Source: Brevibacterium sanguinis
Lineage (GTDB): Bacteria > Actinomycetota > Actinomycetes > Actinomycetales > Brevibacteriaceae
DNA: 64,000 nt
Assembly (NCBI RefSeq): GCF_003315415.1
Contig: NZ_QNSB01000001.1
Coordinates: forward strand, 124,001-188,000
Direction: 5' to 3'
Positions within the stretch are counted from its first letter, which is position 1. Every line of letters starts with the position of its first letter. Both the position numbers and the translations under genes were made by a program. The notes beneath the pieces are model-generated. The model saw only the letters and a list, made by a program, of their open reading frames with translations, was not told where the DNA came from and made no database searches. This document shows positions 37,236-45,030 of this stretch, piece after piece.

Positions 37236-37410
37236 AGAACCGTAGGCGAGGCGGGCCAGGACTGTCAAGAGTGCCTGGCCCCTGCGGCGGCGGCACCGCT
37301 GAGGCGGTCGGGGCGAGTGCTGTGCACACTCCCCAGAGTACTGTCGGTCGCAGGGACTGGCGAGGGTGCGAGGACGTCGCACACCTCGGACACGAGGAAG
37401 AGGAGTGGCA

Positions 37411-38967
37411 ATGACCGCTGATGTGGGCGTGATCGGGACCGGAGTCATGGGATCCAACCTCGCGAGGAACCTGGCCTCCCAGCCGGGGACGCGGGTGGCG
37501 ATCTACGACCGGGACGTCGAGCGCGCCCGCGCCGTCGCGGCCGCCCACCCCGAGGCCGAGTTCCTCGTCGCCGACTCCCCGGCCCAGCTCGCCTCGATGC
37601 TCCACGGGCCGCGGGTCGCGATCCTCATGGTCAACGCCGGACGGGCGACCGACTCGGCAATCAGTGACCTCGTCGCGGTGTTCGAATCCGGCGACATCAT
37701 CGTCGACGGCGGCAACTCCCTCTTCACCGACACGATCGCCCGCGGCCGGGCGGTGGAGAGGTCCGGGATCGAATTCGCCGGGGTCGGCATCTCCGGAGGG
37801 GAGGTCGGTGCCCTGACGGGACCGTCGATGATGGTCGGCGGCAGCGAGGCCGCATGGAGGCGGCTGCGCCCCATCCTCGAGCCGATCGCCGCGAAGGCCG
37901 AGATGAAGTCCGAGGGCGGGTCGGAGACCGGCACGGCGCGCGGGTCCGGGGACGCGAGGTCCGAGGACGTTCCGAAGCCCTCGCCGGAGGAGGCGCTGCA
38001 GTCGAGCTCCGCGCGGGAGCCCGAGACGGCCGGCGAGCCGTGCATCGCCCATGTCGGGACCGACGGCGCCGGCCACTTCGTCAAGATGATCCACAACGGC
38101 ATCGAGTACGCCGACATGCAGCTCATCGCCGAGGCCTACGCCCTCCTCCGGGAGGGCGCGGGTCTCGCGCCCGGTGAGATCGCCGAGGTGTTCGCGCAGT
38201 GGAACGAGGGAGAGCTCGAGTCCTATCTCGTCGAGGTCACCGCCGAGGTGCTCGCCCACACCGATCCGCTCACCGGTCGGCCCTTCGTCGACGTCGTCGC
38301 CGATTCGGCCGGGGCCAAGGGGACCGGAGCCTGGACGGTGAAGACCGGGCTCGACCTCGGGGCGCCGATCGCCACCATCGCCGAGGCGGTCTTCGCCCGG
38401 TCCCTGTCCGCGGCCACCCTGCTGCGCAGCGCCGGCGACACACTCGACGGACCCCGGCCCGCCGCCTCGGCGGAGGAGTCCGAGGCGTGGGTCGAGACCG
38501 TGAGGAAGGCGCTCTTCGCGGGCAAGATCCTCGCCTATGTCCAGGGCCTCCACGAGATCGCCGTCGGCGCGCGCGAGCACGGATGGGACACCGACCTCGG
38601 TGAGGTCGCGAGGATCTGGCGTGCCGGCTGCATCATCCGCGCCCGCTTCCTCGACCGGATCGCCGACGCCTATGCCGCGGATCCGCAGCTGAGCTCCCTG
38701 CTCACGGCCCCGTACTTCCGCGATTCGCTCAACGGCACCCAGTCGTCCCTGCGCGAGGTCGTCGTCGCGGCGGCCGGGGCCGGGGTCCCGGTGCCGGCGC
38801 TGTCCTCGGCGCTCGCCTACTACGACGGCATCCGCGCCCCGCGGTCCTCGGCCGCGCTCGTCCAGGGGCAGCGGGACTTCTTCGGGTCCCACACGTACGG
38901 ACGCGTCGACCGTCCGGGGACCTTCCACACGCTGTGGTCGGGGGACCGCAGCGAAGTCGAGGTCTGA
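37411..38967 (+). CDS. gnd: NADP-dependent 6-phosphogluconate dehydrogenase with an internal insert
   Basis: 518 residues; the family is usually about 470-485. Oxidative step of the pentose phosphate pathway giving ribulose-5-phosphate. VGVIGTGVMGSNLARN binds NADP, GGNS and GISGGEVGALTGPSMMVGG follow, the catalytic Lys225 is in GHFVKMIHNGIEY, and the C-terminal tail is intact. Residues ~164-207 (about 37900-38031) are a Ser/Glu/Gly-rich insert between EPIAAKA and GEPCIAHVG, where other enzymes join directly. ATG 37411 has GAGGAAGAGGAG upstream. Confidence 0.95.
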   Translation: MTADVGVIGTGVMGSNLARNLASQPGTRVAIYDRDVERARAVAAAHPEAEFLVADSPAQLASMLHGPRVAILMVNAGRATDSAISDLVAVFESGDIIVDGGNSLFTDTIARGRAVERSGIEFAGVGISGGEVGALTGPSMMVGGSEAAWRRLRPILEPIAAKAEMKSEGGSETGTARGSGDARSEDVPKPSPEEALQSSSAREPETAGEPCIAHVGTDGAGHFVKMIHNGIEYADMQLIAEAYALLREGAGLAPGEIAEVFAQWNEGELESYLVEVTAEVLAHTDPLTGRPFVDVVADSAGAKGTGAWTVKTGLDLGAPIATIAEAVFARSLSAATLLRSAGDTLDGPRPAASAEESEAWVETVRKALFAGKILAYVQGLHEIAVGAREHGWDTDLGEVARIWRAGCIIRARFLDRIADAYAADPQLSSLLTAPYFRDSLNGTQSSLREVVVAAAGAGVPVPALSSALAYYDGIRAPRSSAALVQGQRDFFGSHTYGRVDRPGTFHTLWSGDRSEVEV

Positions 38968-39024
38968 GTCGGCCGGCGTGGGACGCGGTGGCCCGATTCC
39001 GCACTTCATGGCAATGTTGTGCCC

Positions 39025-40158
39025 ATGACACTGCCACATGACGACGTCGATCCCGACGGCCTCCTCGAGTACTCCGTGGTCTTCACAGACCGGTCCCTCA
39101 ACCACATGTCCTCCCGGTTCACCACCGTCATGCAGGACATCAACCGCATCCTCCGCCAGGCCTACGACGCGCACGCCGCGGCGATCGTCCCCGGCGGCGG
39201 CAGCTATGCGATGGAATCCGTCGCCCGGCAGATCGCGACCGGGAAGAAGTGCCTCATCGTCCGCAACGGCCTGTTCTCCTTCCGCTGGTCGCAGATCCTC
39301 GATGCCGGCAGCATCGCGGCCGAGACGACCGTGCTCAAGGCCTCCCCGGTCAGCGACGAGCAGCAGTCGGCCTGGGCGCCCGCGCCCATCGCCGAGGTGG
39401 TCGCCGCGATCGAGCGCGAACGCCCGGCCGTCGTCTTCGCCCCGCACGTGGAGACCGCCTCGGGAATGCTGCTGCCCGACGACTATGTCCGTGCCATCGG
39501 CGAGGCCGTGCACGCGGTCGGCGGACTGTTCGTCCTCGACTGCATCGCCTCCGGTGCGGTGTGGGCCTCGATGACCGACCTCGGCGTCGACGTGCTCATC
39601 TCCGCCCCGCAGAAGGGATGGAGCGGATCGCCCTGCGCCGGCTACGTCATGCTCTCCGAGGCAGGGCGCGAGGCCGTCGAATCGACGCAGTCGACGAGCT
39701 TCGCGATGGACCTGAGGAAGTGGCTGTTCATCGCCGACGAGTACGAGGCCGGGCGCACGCCGTACCATGCGACGATGCCCACCGATGCGCTCACGCACAA
39801 CGCCGCGCTCATGCGCGAGACCGAGGAGCGGGGATTCGACAAGCTCGCCGCTGCCCAGTTCGAGCTCGGCACCCGGGTGCGCACCCTCCTCGCCGACCGC
39901 GGTCTGCCCTCGGTCGCGGCCGCCGAGTTCGCCGCGCCGAGCGTCGTGGTCGTCCACACCGACGATCCGACGCTGAAGTCGGGTGCGGCGTTCAAGGAGG
40001 TCGGCGTCCAGGTGGCCGCCGGCGTGCCCCTCCACTGCGACGAGGGCGAGGACTTCTCGTCGTTCCGCCTCGGCCTGTTCGGCCTCGACAAGCTCGGCGA
40101 CATCGACGGCACCATCGCCCGCCTCGAGGCAGCCCTTGACGAGCTGGGCGTGAAGTAG
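39025..40158 (+). CDS. class V aminotransferase (alanine/serine-glyoxylate type)
   Basis: 377 residues. PLP-enzyme: VPGGGSYAMES near the phosphate site, FVLDCIASGAVW with Asp172, and the Schiff-base Lys197 in ISAPQKGWSGSP. The C-terminal SSFRLGLFGLDKLGD is typical of the small domain. Related to alanine-glyoxylate and serine-glyoxylate aminotransferases; the exact donor is not clear. ATG 39025 is used, a GTG at 39019 is possible. Divergent in role but convergent in direction with the methyltransferase gene. Confidence 0.85.
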   Translation: MTLPHDDVDPDGLLEYSVVFTDRSLNHMSSRFTTVMQDINRILRQAYDAHAAAIVPGGGSYAMESVARQIATGKKCLIVRNGLFSFRWSQILDAGSIAAETTVLKASPVSDEQQSAWAPAPIAEVVAAIERERPAVVFAPHVETASGMLLPDDYVRAIGEAVHAVGGLFVLDCIASGAVWASMTDLGVDVLISAPQKGWSGSPCAGYVMLSEAGREAVESTQSTSFAMDLRKWLFIADEYEAGRTPYHATMPTDALTHNAALMRETEERGFDKLAAAQFELGTRVRTLLADRGLPSVAAAEFAAPSVVVVHTDDPTLKSGAAFKEVGVQVAAGVPLHCDEGEDFSSFRLGLFGLDKLGDIDGTIARLEAALDELGVK

Positions 40159-40170
40159 GCCCATTTCGCT

Positions 40171-40193
40171 CCGGTAGGCGTCACGCCTACCGG
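40171..40193. terminator. short perfect hairpin after the aminotransferase
   Basis: CCGGTAGGCG, a TCA loop and its exact complement form a 10-bp stem 12 nt past the stop. No T-tract follows. It may terminate the aminotransferase transcript. Confidence 0.55.
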
Positions 40194-40195
40194 CA

Positions 40196-40305
40196 GGCGC
40201 AATTCGCACCGTTGGCGCCAACTCCTCGCGGCAGCTTTGCACCGACACGCCGGAGCGCCAATTCCCACCGCTGCAACGGTGGGAATTGGCGCTCCCGGTG
40301 TGTCG
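40196..40305. repeat. long inverted repeat with a related partial copy
   Basis: The arms 40243-40270 and 40277-40305 pair over about 28 bp with one mismatch and one bulge around a 6-nt loop. The core GCGCCAATTCCCACCG recurs in altered form at 40196-40214 (GGCGCAATTCGCACCGTTG). It lies between two converging genes, so it could be a bidirectional terminator or a dispersed palindromic element. Confidence 0.7.
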
Positions 40306-40372
40306 ACGTCAGCGCGACCCGTGCGACCTCCGGACGAACCGCACCGGTGGGCCGACGCCGATGCGTCAGTGC

Positions 40373-41422
40373 TCAGGCGCGGTCGCCGAGGGCGACGACG
40401 TTCTCGGCGAGGCGCTCGTTGTCGCCGTACATGAAGTGGTTCCTCATGTTCTCCGAGAAGCGGCTGGCCTCGGTGGTCAGACCGACCGCCTCGGCGACCT
40501 CGCGGATGTGCATCGGCGTCGCGCCGCAGCACACGCCGATGTAGTTGACGCCCAGGTCATGGGCCTCCTTGGCGAAGGCGCCGATCTCGTAGCGGTTGGT
40601 CTGCAGCGGATCCAGGGCGGTGGGGAACGTCCGGCCGTGCGGCGACGGCACTGCCGCGTTCGGGTCGGAGAGGTTGAAGAAGGTCGGCTCCTCCTCGGTG
40701 GTCCGGTAGGGGATCGGCAGGGCGCCGACGTGACAGGACACGGCTTCGCGGATCTTCTTCAGCCACGGCAGCATCGTCGCCGGCCCGCGGAAGCAGTTGA
40801 GGCCGACGACATCGACGCCGAGCTGCTCGAGACGCTGCGCGGTCTCGACGATGCCGGCTCCGTCGGCCATCTCCTGGAAGGCCATCGGGGCCAGGGTGAG
40901 GACGACGGGCAGGCCGCTGGCCTTGGCGATCTCGGCCGCGGCGATCGCCTCCTCGGCGAAGTAGAAGGTCTCGCCGATGATGAGGTCGGCACCCTCCTCG
41001 ACGGCCCATCCGACCATCTCCTCGAACATCGCACGGACCTCGGCCTGCTTCTGCTCATCGGCGGGATCCCAGATGTTCGAGTTGGAGATGTTGCCGGCCA
41101 TGAAGTTGCCGGGCTTCGCGTCGGCGACGCTGCGGGCGATCTGCAGGGCGGAGCGGTTGAGCGGCTCGAGCAGGTCCTCCTTGCCGATGACGCGCATCTT
41201 CTCGCGGTGGCCGTTGTAGGTGAAGGCCTCGACGATGTCGGAACCGGCGCGCTGGAAGTCCACGTGCAGGGACCGCAGCGCGTCCGGGAATTCGAGCGCG
41301 ACCTCGGGGACGAACTCGCCGGCGGTGAGGTAGCCGCGTTTCTCGAGCTCGAACAGGAATCCTTCGGCGCAGATGACGGGCCCGGCGTCGAGGCGTTCCT
41401 TGAGCGGATTGGTCTGGGTCAT
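40373..41422 (-). CDS. homocysteine S-methyltransferase-family protein (BHMT-like)
   Basis: 349 residues. Zn-dependent methyltransferase barrel. The three zinc cysteines are Cys210 in GLNCFRG and Cys298-Cys299 in GVCCGA; AEGFLFELEKRGYL and DIVEAFTYNGHREK fit the betaine- or S-methylmethionine-homocysteine methyltransferase families. The methyl donor is unknown. ATG 41422 is chosen for the GAGGAGAA ribosome binding site. The aminotransferase gene ends opposite, across a hairpin cluster. Confidence 0.9.
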   Translation of the reverse strand: MTQTNPLKERLDAGPVICAEGFLFELEKRGYLTAGEFVPEVALEFPDALRSLHVDFQRAGSDIVEAFTYNGHREKMRVIGKEDLLEPLNRSALQIARSVADAKPGNFMAGNISNSNIWDPADEQKQAEVRAMFEEMVGWAVEEGADLIIGETFYFAEEAIAAAEIAKASGLPVVLTLAPMAFQEMADGAGIVETAQRLEQLGVDVVGLNCFRGPATMLPWLKKIREAVSCHVGALPIPYRTTEEEPTFFNLSDPNAAVPSPHGRTFPTALDPLQTNRYEIGAFAKEAHDLGVNYIGVCCGATPMHIREVAEAVGLTTEASRFSENMRNHFMYGDNERLAENVVALGDRA

Positions 41423-41665
41423 GAGTTCTCCTCGGTGGATTGGCTGGGCGGGCGGGGGAATTGCCCTGGCCCGAGAATGTAAGCACGTCCGCGACGGGGA
41501 ATGTGCCGAGAATGACATAAACGCCCGGCCGAGGTGGTTCGATGACGATCTCGACGCACACCTCGGTGCCGGCCGGTCCGAGGAGTCCGCTCGCACGCGC
41601 CGATGGTCAGCTCTCGGCCGTGCTCGCCTCCGCACCTCGACTGAAGCGGTTGCGCAGACCGGCGG
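41423..41665. other. spacer upstream of the methyltransferase gene
   Basis: 243 bp between two minus-strand genes. TACATT on the minus strand (41476-41481) could be a -10 for the methyltransferase. No other structure was seen. Confidence 0.3.
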
Positions 41666-42823
41666 TCACCTCCTCGGGTGCCCTTCGGACGGCTGTTCCT
41701 CGGGCAGGCGCACCTCGGACGATTGTTCCTCGGGCGGGCGCCCCTCGGAAACGGCGCGGCCCCGACTCGTCTCCGCCGCTGCCGGCCCGGTCGGCGGCGT
41801 GCTGCGAGCCGAATGGCGTCCGGGTTCGCTGCGGAGGACAGGGAACGGCCGGAGCAGGACCTGCGTCACCGCCCCCGCGTATCTCCGGATGACGCGGTCG
41901 ATCGGTTCCCACGAGAGCAGGAGAGTGGTGACGACGGACAGTGCGAGGCAGACGACGACGATCATGACGGCGCCGAGGTGGTCGCGGCTGTCATCGAGGA
42001 TCGGCTGCAGCGCCCGCACGACGAACCCATGCCCGATGTAGACCGCGAGGCTGCGGGCTCCGATGGTGGCCATGATCCCGCTGCGATTCGTCATCCAGGA
42101 CAGCAGCGCAAGGGTCATGAGCATCGCCGCGGCCGACAGGATGAGCCGCGTCCCGATGCCCTCGGCGATGCCGACGTCGAGCGACTCGAAGCGGGCTCCG
42201 CCGTAGAACCAGGACGCGGAGACGTCACGGAGGTAGAGCATCGTGACGACTGCCAGGGCGGTCGCGCTGAGACCGAGCTTCTGCCACAGCCGCAAGTTGC
42301 CGACCCAATCGACGATCGCGTGCCCGTAGAGTCTGCCGATGACGAAGAACGGCCAGAAGACCAGCGTGCGCACGGCCGAGAGCTCATAGTCGATGAGGGG
42401 CAGGACCCCGCCGCACAGACCGGCGATGAGCGAGGCGGTGAGGGTGGCCCGGGGGAACCGCTCGATGAACGGCACACTGAGCATCCACCACGCCATCGAC
42501 AGCAGGAACCAGGTGAACCAGTAGGGAGTGAGGAGGTCGTAGTCGGGGTCGAGCCCGAAGACCCACAGCCACCCCCACATGAGCGGAAGCGCGGTGAGGA
42601 GGAGGACGAGGAAGGTGAGGACGCGCTCGGCCAGCCGGTTCGACTTCGCCGTGATCCCCGCGAGGAACACGAAGGCCGGCATGTGGAATGCGTAGATGAG
42701 AGTCATCGGCGCGCGAAGAGCATCCGATTCCCAGGGGGAAGTGCGCGCCAGCAGGTGACCGAGCACGACTGTGAAGATGAGGATGCCTTTCGCGCGATCG
42801 ATGCGGTGATCACGAGTCGGCAT
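41666..42823 (-). CDS. acyltransferase family 3 membrane protein (fucose-4-O-acetylase-like)
   Basis: 385 residues. About ten hydrophobic helices. The N-terminal DRAKGILIFTVVLGHLL and YAFHMPAFVFLAGI carry the catalytic-type His residues of O-acyltransferase family 3; YIGHGFVVRALQ is near the end of the membrane part. It probably acylates a surface glycan. The C-terminal tail repeats a PEEQxSE motif. ATG 42823 follows TAGCCT after 6 nt (leaderless). Confidence 0.9.
   Translation of the reverse strand: MPTRDHRIDRAKGILIFTVVLGHLLARTSPWESDALRAPMTLIYAFHMPAFVFLAGITAKSNRLAERVLTFLVLLLTALPLMWGWLWVFGLDPDYDLLTPYWFTWFLLSMAWWMLSVPFIERFPRATLTASLIAGLCGGVLPLIDYELSAVRTLVFWPFFVIGRLYGHAIVDWVGNLRLWQKLGLSATALAVVTMLYLRDVSASWFYGGARFESLDVGIAEGIGTRLILSAAAMLMTLALLSWMTNRSGIMATIGARSLAVYIGHGFVVRALQPILDDSRDHLGAVMIVVVCLALSVVTTLLLSWEPIDRVIRRYAGAVTQVLLRPFPVLRSEPGRHSARSTPPTGPAAAETSRGRAVSEGRPPEEQSSEVRLPEEQPSEGHPRR
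41671..41749. repeat. short tandem repeat coding the acyltransferase tail
   Basis: Two to three copies of a TCCTCGGG(C/T)-led unit start at 41671, 41697 and 41727 (26 and 30 bp apart). They encode PEEQxSE-type repeats at the C-terminus, probably prone to copy-number change. Confidence 0.6.
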
Positions 42824-43040
42824 CCGACAAGGCTAGCAACGTGTCGACCGCGTTTCTGTGCCTTCACTGAGTCCCCCGGCGGCCCGAGCGGCGCTCCTTC
42901 GCGGCAATGCACCTGGTGAGAATTCCACCGCTGACTCGCGCCGAGGTGAGTGCCGCCGGCCCCTGATTGTCAAGATTTCATAACGTTCTCAGGTTCTGTC
43001 CAGATCATGCTCAGAGTCACGCACCCGTGTGACTGCCTCA

Positions 43041-43091
43041 TTGATCGCATCGCGACGGCGGCCTAGACTGGAGTATCGAACGTGCATTCGA
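43041..43091 (+). promoter_or_regulatory. promoter with LexA-type SOS box
   Basis: TTGATC (43041-43046), 17 bp, TAGACT (43064-43069). Right behind it, 43076-43091 reads TCGAAC-GTGC-ATTCGA, which matches the actinobacterial LexA consensus TCGAAC-N4-GTTCGA at 11 of 12 positions. The box covers the expected transcription start, a strong position for repression. Confidence 0.75.
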
Positions 43092-43111
43092 ATGTGGGCT
43101 GGGGGTCGATC

Positions 43112-44557
43112 ATGGCGGAGTGGCAGCAGCCGCTCATTCCCGGCCTGGGCCTCAGCGAGGATTCCAACGAGAGCGGCAACGACAGCAGCCGCGGCGACCT
43201 CGGCGGCGAAGGCATCGACGGCAGCGGCGAGGACGACGGCAGCGGGACGTGCGCGGAGCGGGCACTGTCCTTCATCGTCGCCGAGATCGCCCGCGTCAAC
43301 GGTCGGGCGGCATGCCGCGAGGGCGGTCTGCCGCCCGGTTCGGTCTGTGTGTCGGAGGCCGGCCTCATCGACCTCGACGCCCTTCCCGCCGATGACGAGG
43401 TCACTGGGGAGCTCATCGGATCCGGGCGCACCGTCGGCTGCTTCGACTCCCCGCCCAGGGGATCCGTGGCCCGTGTCCGGCCGGCCGCTGAACACCCGGT
43501 GCCGGACCTCCCGGTCGGCGAGCTCCCGGTCCTCGACCATCCGACTCCCTGCTATCCGAGCGCGTGGCTCAAGGCTCACTTCCCGGTCGAGTTCCTCGCC
43601 GGGGTCCTCGAGCACAATCCAGGGTCATGGTCGCGAAACGCCCTGCTGGTCGAGGCCCATCGCATCGGCGTCCCGCTGCTGCCGGTCGACATCAACGCCT
43701 CCGGACGCGAGCACCGCGTCGAGAGGATCGGCCGGGAGGTCAAGGGCATCCGCCCGCCGCTGTGGACCGTCCCGAGGCTCAGCGGCGCCGAGGTCTCCGG
43801 CATCGTCGAGGGCCGACCCTTCGCCTCGATCACCGAGGTCGCCGAGCGCTCGCCGGTGTCTCGCGCCTCGATGACGGCCCTGGCCGTCGCCGGTGCGTTC
43901 GACGGTCTCGTCGCCGACGACGGATGCCGGGCCGACATCATCGCCTTCGTCCGCCAGCTCACCGCGCGCGCTCGCCGGAGCGCCGCCCAGGATAGTCTCC
44001 TCGACGAGGCGCTCCTCACCGAGGCGGTGCTGCCCGATCCGAGCCGGCCGACGATTCCCCACCCGGGCCGTGCGTCGATTCCCGAGGCGGATTCGGGCTC
44101 ACCGGCACCCTCATCCGGTGCGAAGGCGACAGAGCGGCCGTCCCCTCCGGCGTCCCACCACGAGACTGCAGACGACCCCGATGAGCACGTCATCGACGCC
44201 TACCGGCCGATGCTCGATCGGCTCGGCGTCACCTCGGCGGAGGCGGCACGAGCTCTGCGCCCGGGCGCCCAGGTGCTCGTCGCCGGCTCCCGGGAGGCGC
44301 CGGACCTCGTCCCGGCCGACCTCGACGAGGGCGCCGAGGCGGTCGGCCTCGACGACGGCACCGCCATCATCGACATCGTCATCGACGTCGGTCGGGGCGA
44401 CGAGACGGCTCTCGATGGAGGCGCGCGGTTGGTGGTGCGCGGGCGAACGCGGCGCACGGACGAGGAGATGCCGTTCATCGTCGCCGAGGAGATCCTCGAC
44501 CTCGACGAACTGTGGACGGCCTGGCTCGAGGCGCAGGTGTCGCTCGAGAGCCAGTGA
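43112..44557 (+). CDS. DnaE2-derived protein lacking the polymerase core
   Basis: 481 residues; DnaE2 polymerases are about 1,000-1,100. Pieces matching the C-terminal part of DnaE2 occur in order: LIDLDALPADDEVTGEL with GRTVGCF (about 86-111; compare the TVGVFQ motif of DnaE), AWLKAHFPVEFLAGVLEHNPG (151-171), HRIGVPLLPVDIN, a helix-hairpin-helix-like stretch IVEGRPFASITEV to AGAFDGL (231-266), and an OB-fold-like end from GAQVLVAGS (385-450). The PHP domain and the PDxDxD palm aspartates are absent, so it cannot be a polymerase. Residues 17-45 and 305-355 are low complexity. ATG 43112 is used because the SOS box covers GTG 43082. Family match is by eye; degenerate remnant or working accessory remains open. 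Confidence 0.75.
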   Translation: MAEWQQPLIPGLGLSEDSNESGNDSSRGDLGGEGIDGSGEDDGSGTCAERALSFIVAEIARVNGRAACREGGLPPGSVCVSEAGLIDLDALPADDEVTGELIGSGRTVGCFDSPPRGSVARVRPAAEHPVPDLPVGELPVLDHPTPCYPSAWLKAHFPVEFLAGVLEHNPGSWSRNALLVEAHRIGVPLLPVDINASGREHRVERIGREVKGIRPPLWTVPRLSGAEVSGIVEGRPFASITEVAERSPVSRASMTALAVAGAFDGLVADDGCRADIIAFVRQLTARARRSAAQDSLLDEALLTEAVLPDPSRPTIPHPGRASIPEADSGSPAPSSGAKATERPSPPASHHETADDPDEHVIDAYRPMLDRLGVTSAEAARALRPGAQVLVAGSREAPDLVPADLDEGAEAVGLDDGTAIIDIVIDVGRGDETALDGGARLVVRGRTRRTDEEMPFIVAEEILDLDELWTAWLEAQVSLESQ

Positions 44558-44663
44558 TCATCGAACCGGGTGCCCGACCCTCGCGGCCGAGATCACCGCT
44601 CTCGTCGGGGAGCTGTCGACGCTGAGCCCCGATTTCCGCTCGCCCTGGGCCGCCGGCTGACCC

Positions 44664-45008
44664 TCAGCTCGCGCAGGGCACGCACCTGGCCGCGTAGGGG
44701 CGGGCCTCGAGGCGGACCTCGGGGATGGGAGAGCCGCACTCGGTGCAGATGCCGAAGGTGCCTGCCTCGATCCGGGACTGCGCCTCGGCGATGGCACTCA
44801 GGCGCTCGCGGGACTCCCGCAGCACCGAGTCCGCCTGGGAGCGCTCGAAGGCGAGCGTGGCGCCCTCGGGATCGTGCTCATCGTCGCTGTTGTCGCCTTG
44901 CCGGGCGGCGGTGAGATTGCTGATGTCGGCGCCGAGGGCGGCGATGAGCGCGCGGGTCTCTGCCTCCGCCTCGGCGAGGAGCTGACGGTACCGCTGCGGT
45001 TCGGCCAT
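44664..45008 (-). CDS. DksA/TraR-type zinc-finger protein
   Basis: 114 residues. An N-terminal coiled coil (about 1-80, rich in Glu/Ala/Arg) precedes a four-cysteine zinc finger, CTEC and CVPC, with FGICTECGSPIPEVRLEARP between. Proteins like this bind the secondary channel of RNA polymerase in other bacteria; in actinobacteria the role is less clear. It lies 22 nt after the ABC-F gene, so likely one transcript. Confidence 0.85.
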   Translation of the reverse strand: MAEPQRYRQLLAEAEAETRALIAALGADISNLTAARQGDNSDDEHDPEGATLAFERSQADSVLRESRERLSAIAEAQSRIEAGTFGICTECGSPIPEVRLEARPYAARCVPCAS

Positions 45009-45030
45009 CAGGATCCTGGTCCGTCGCTCA

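Noticed and set aside
37207-40248. A 1,013-codon minus-strand frame opposite gnd and the aminotransferase
   Set aside because: Composition typical of an antisense shadow (Gly/Asp/Val/Glu/Arg-rich without domains); the plus-strand genes are certain.
43082-43111. GTG 43082 as start of the DnaE2-like protein
   Set aside because: It lies inside the LexA box and near the predicted transcription start; ATG 43112 has a GGGGG run seven nt upstream.
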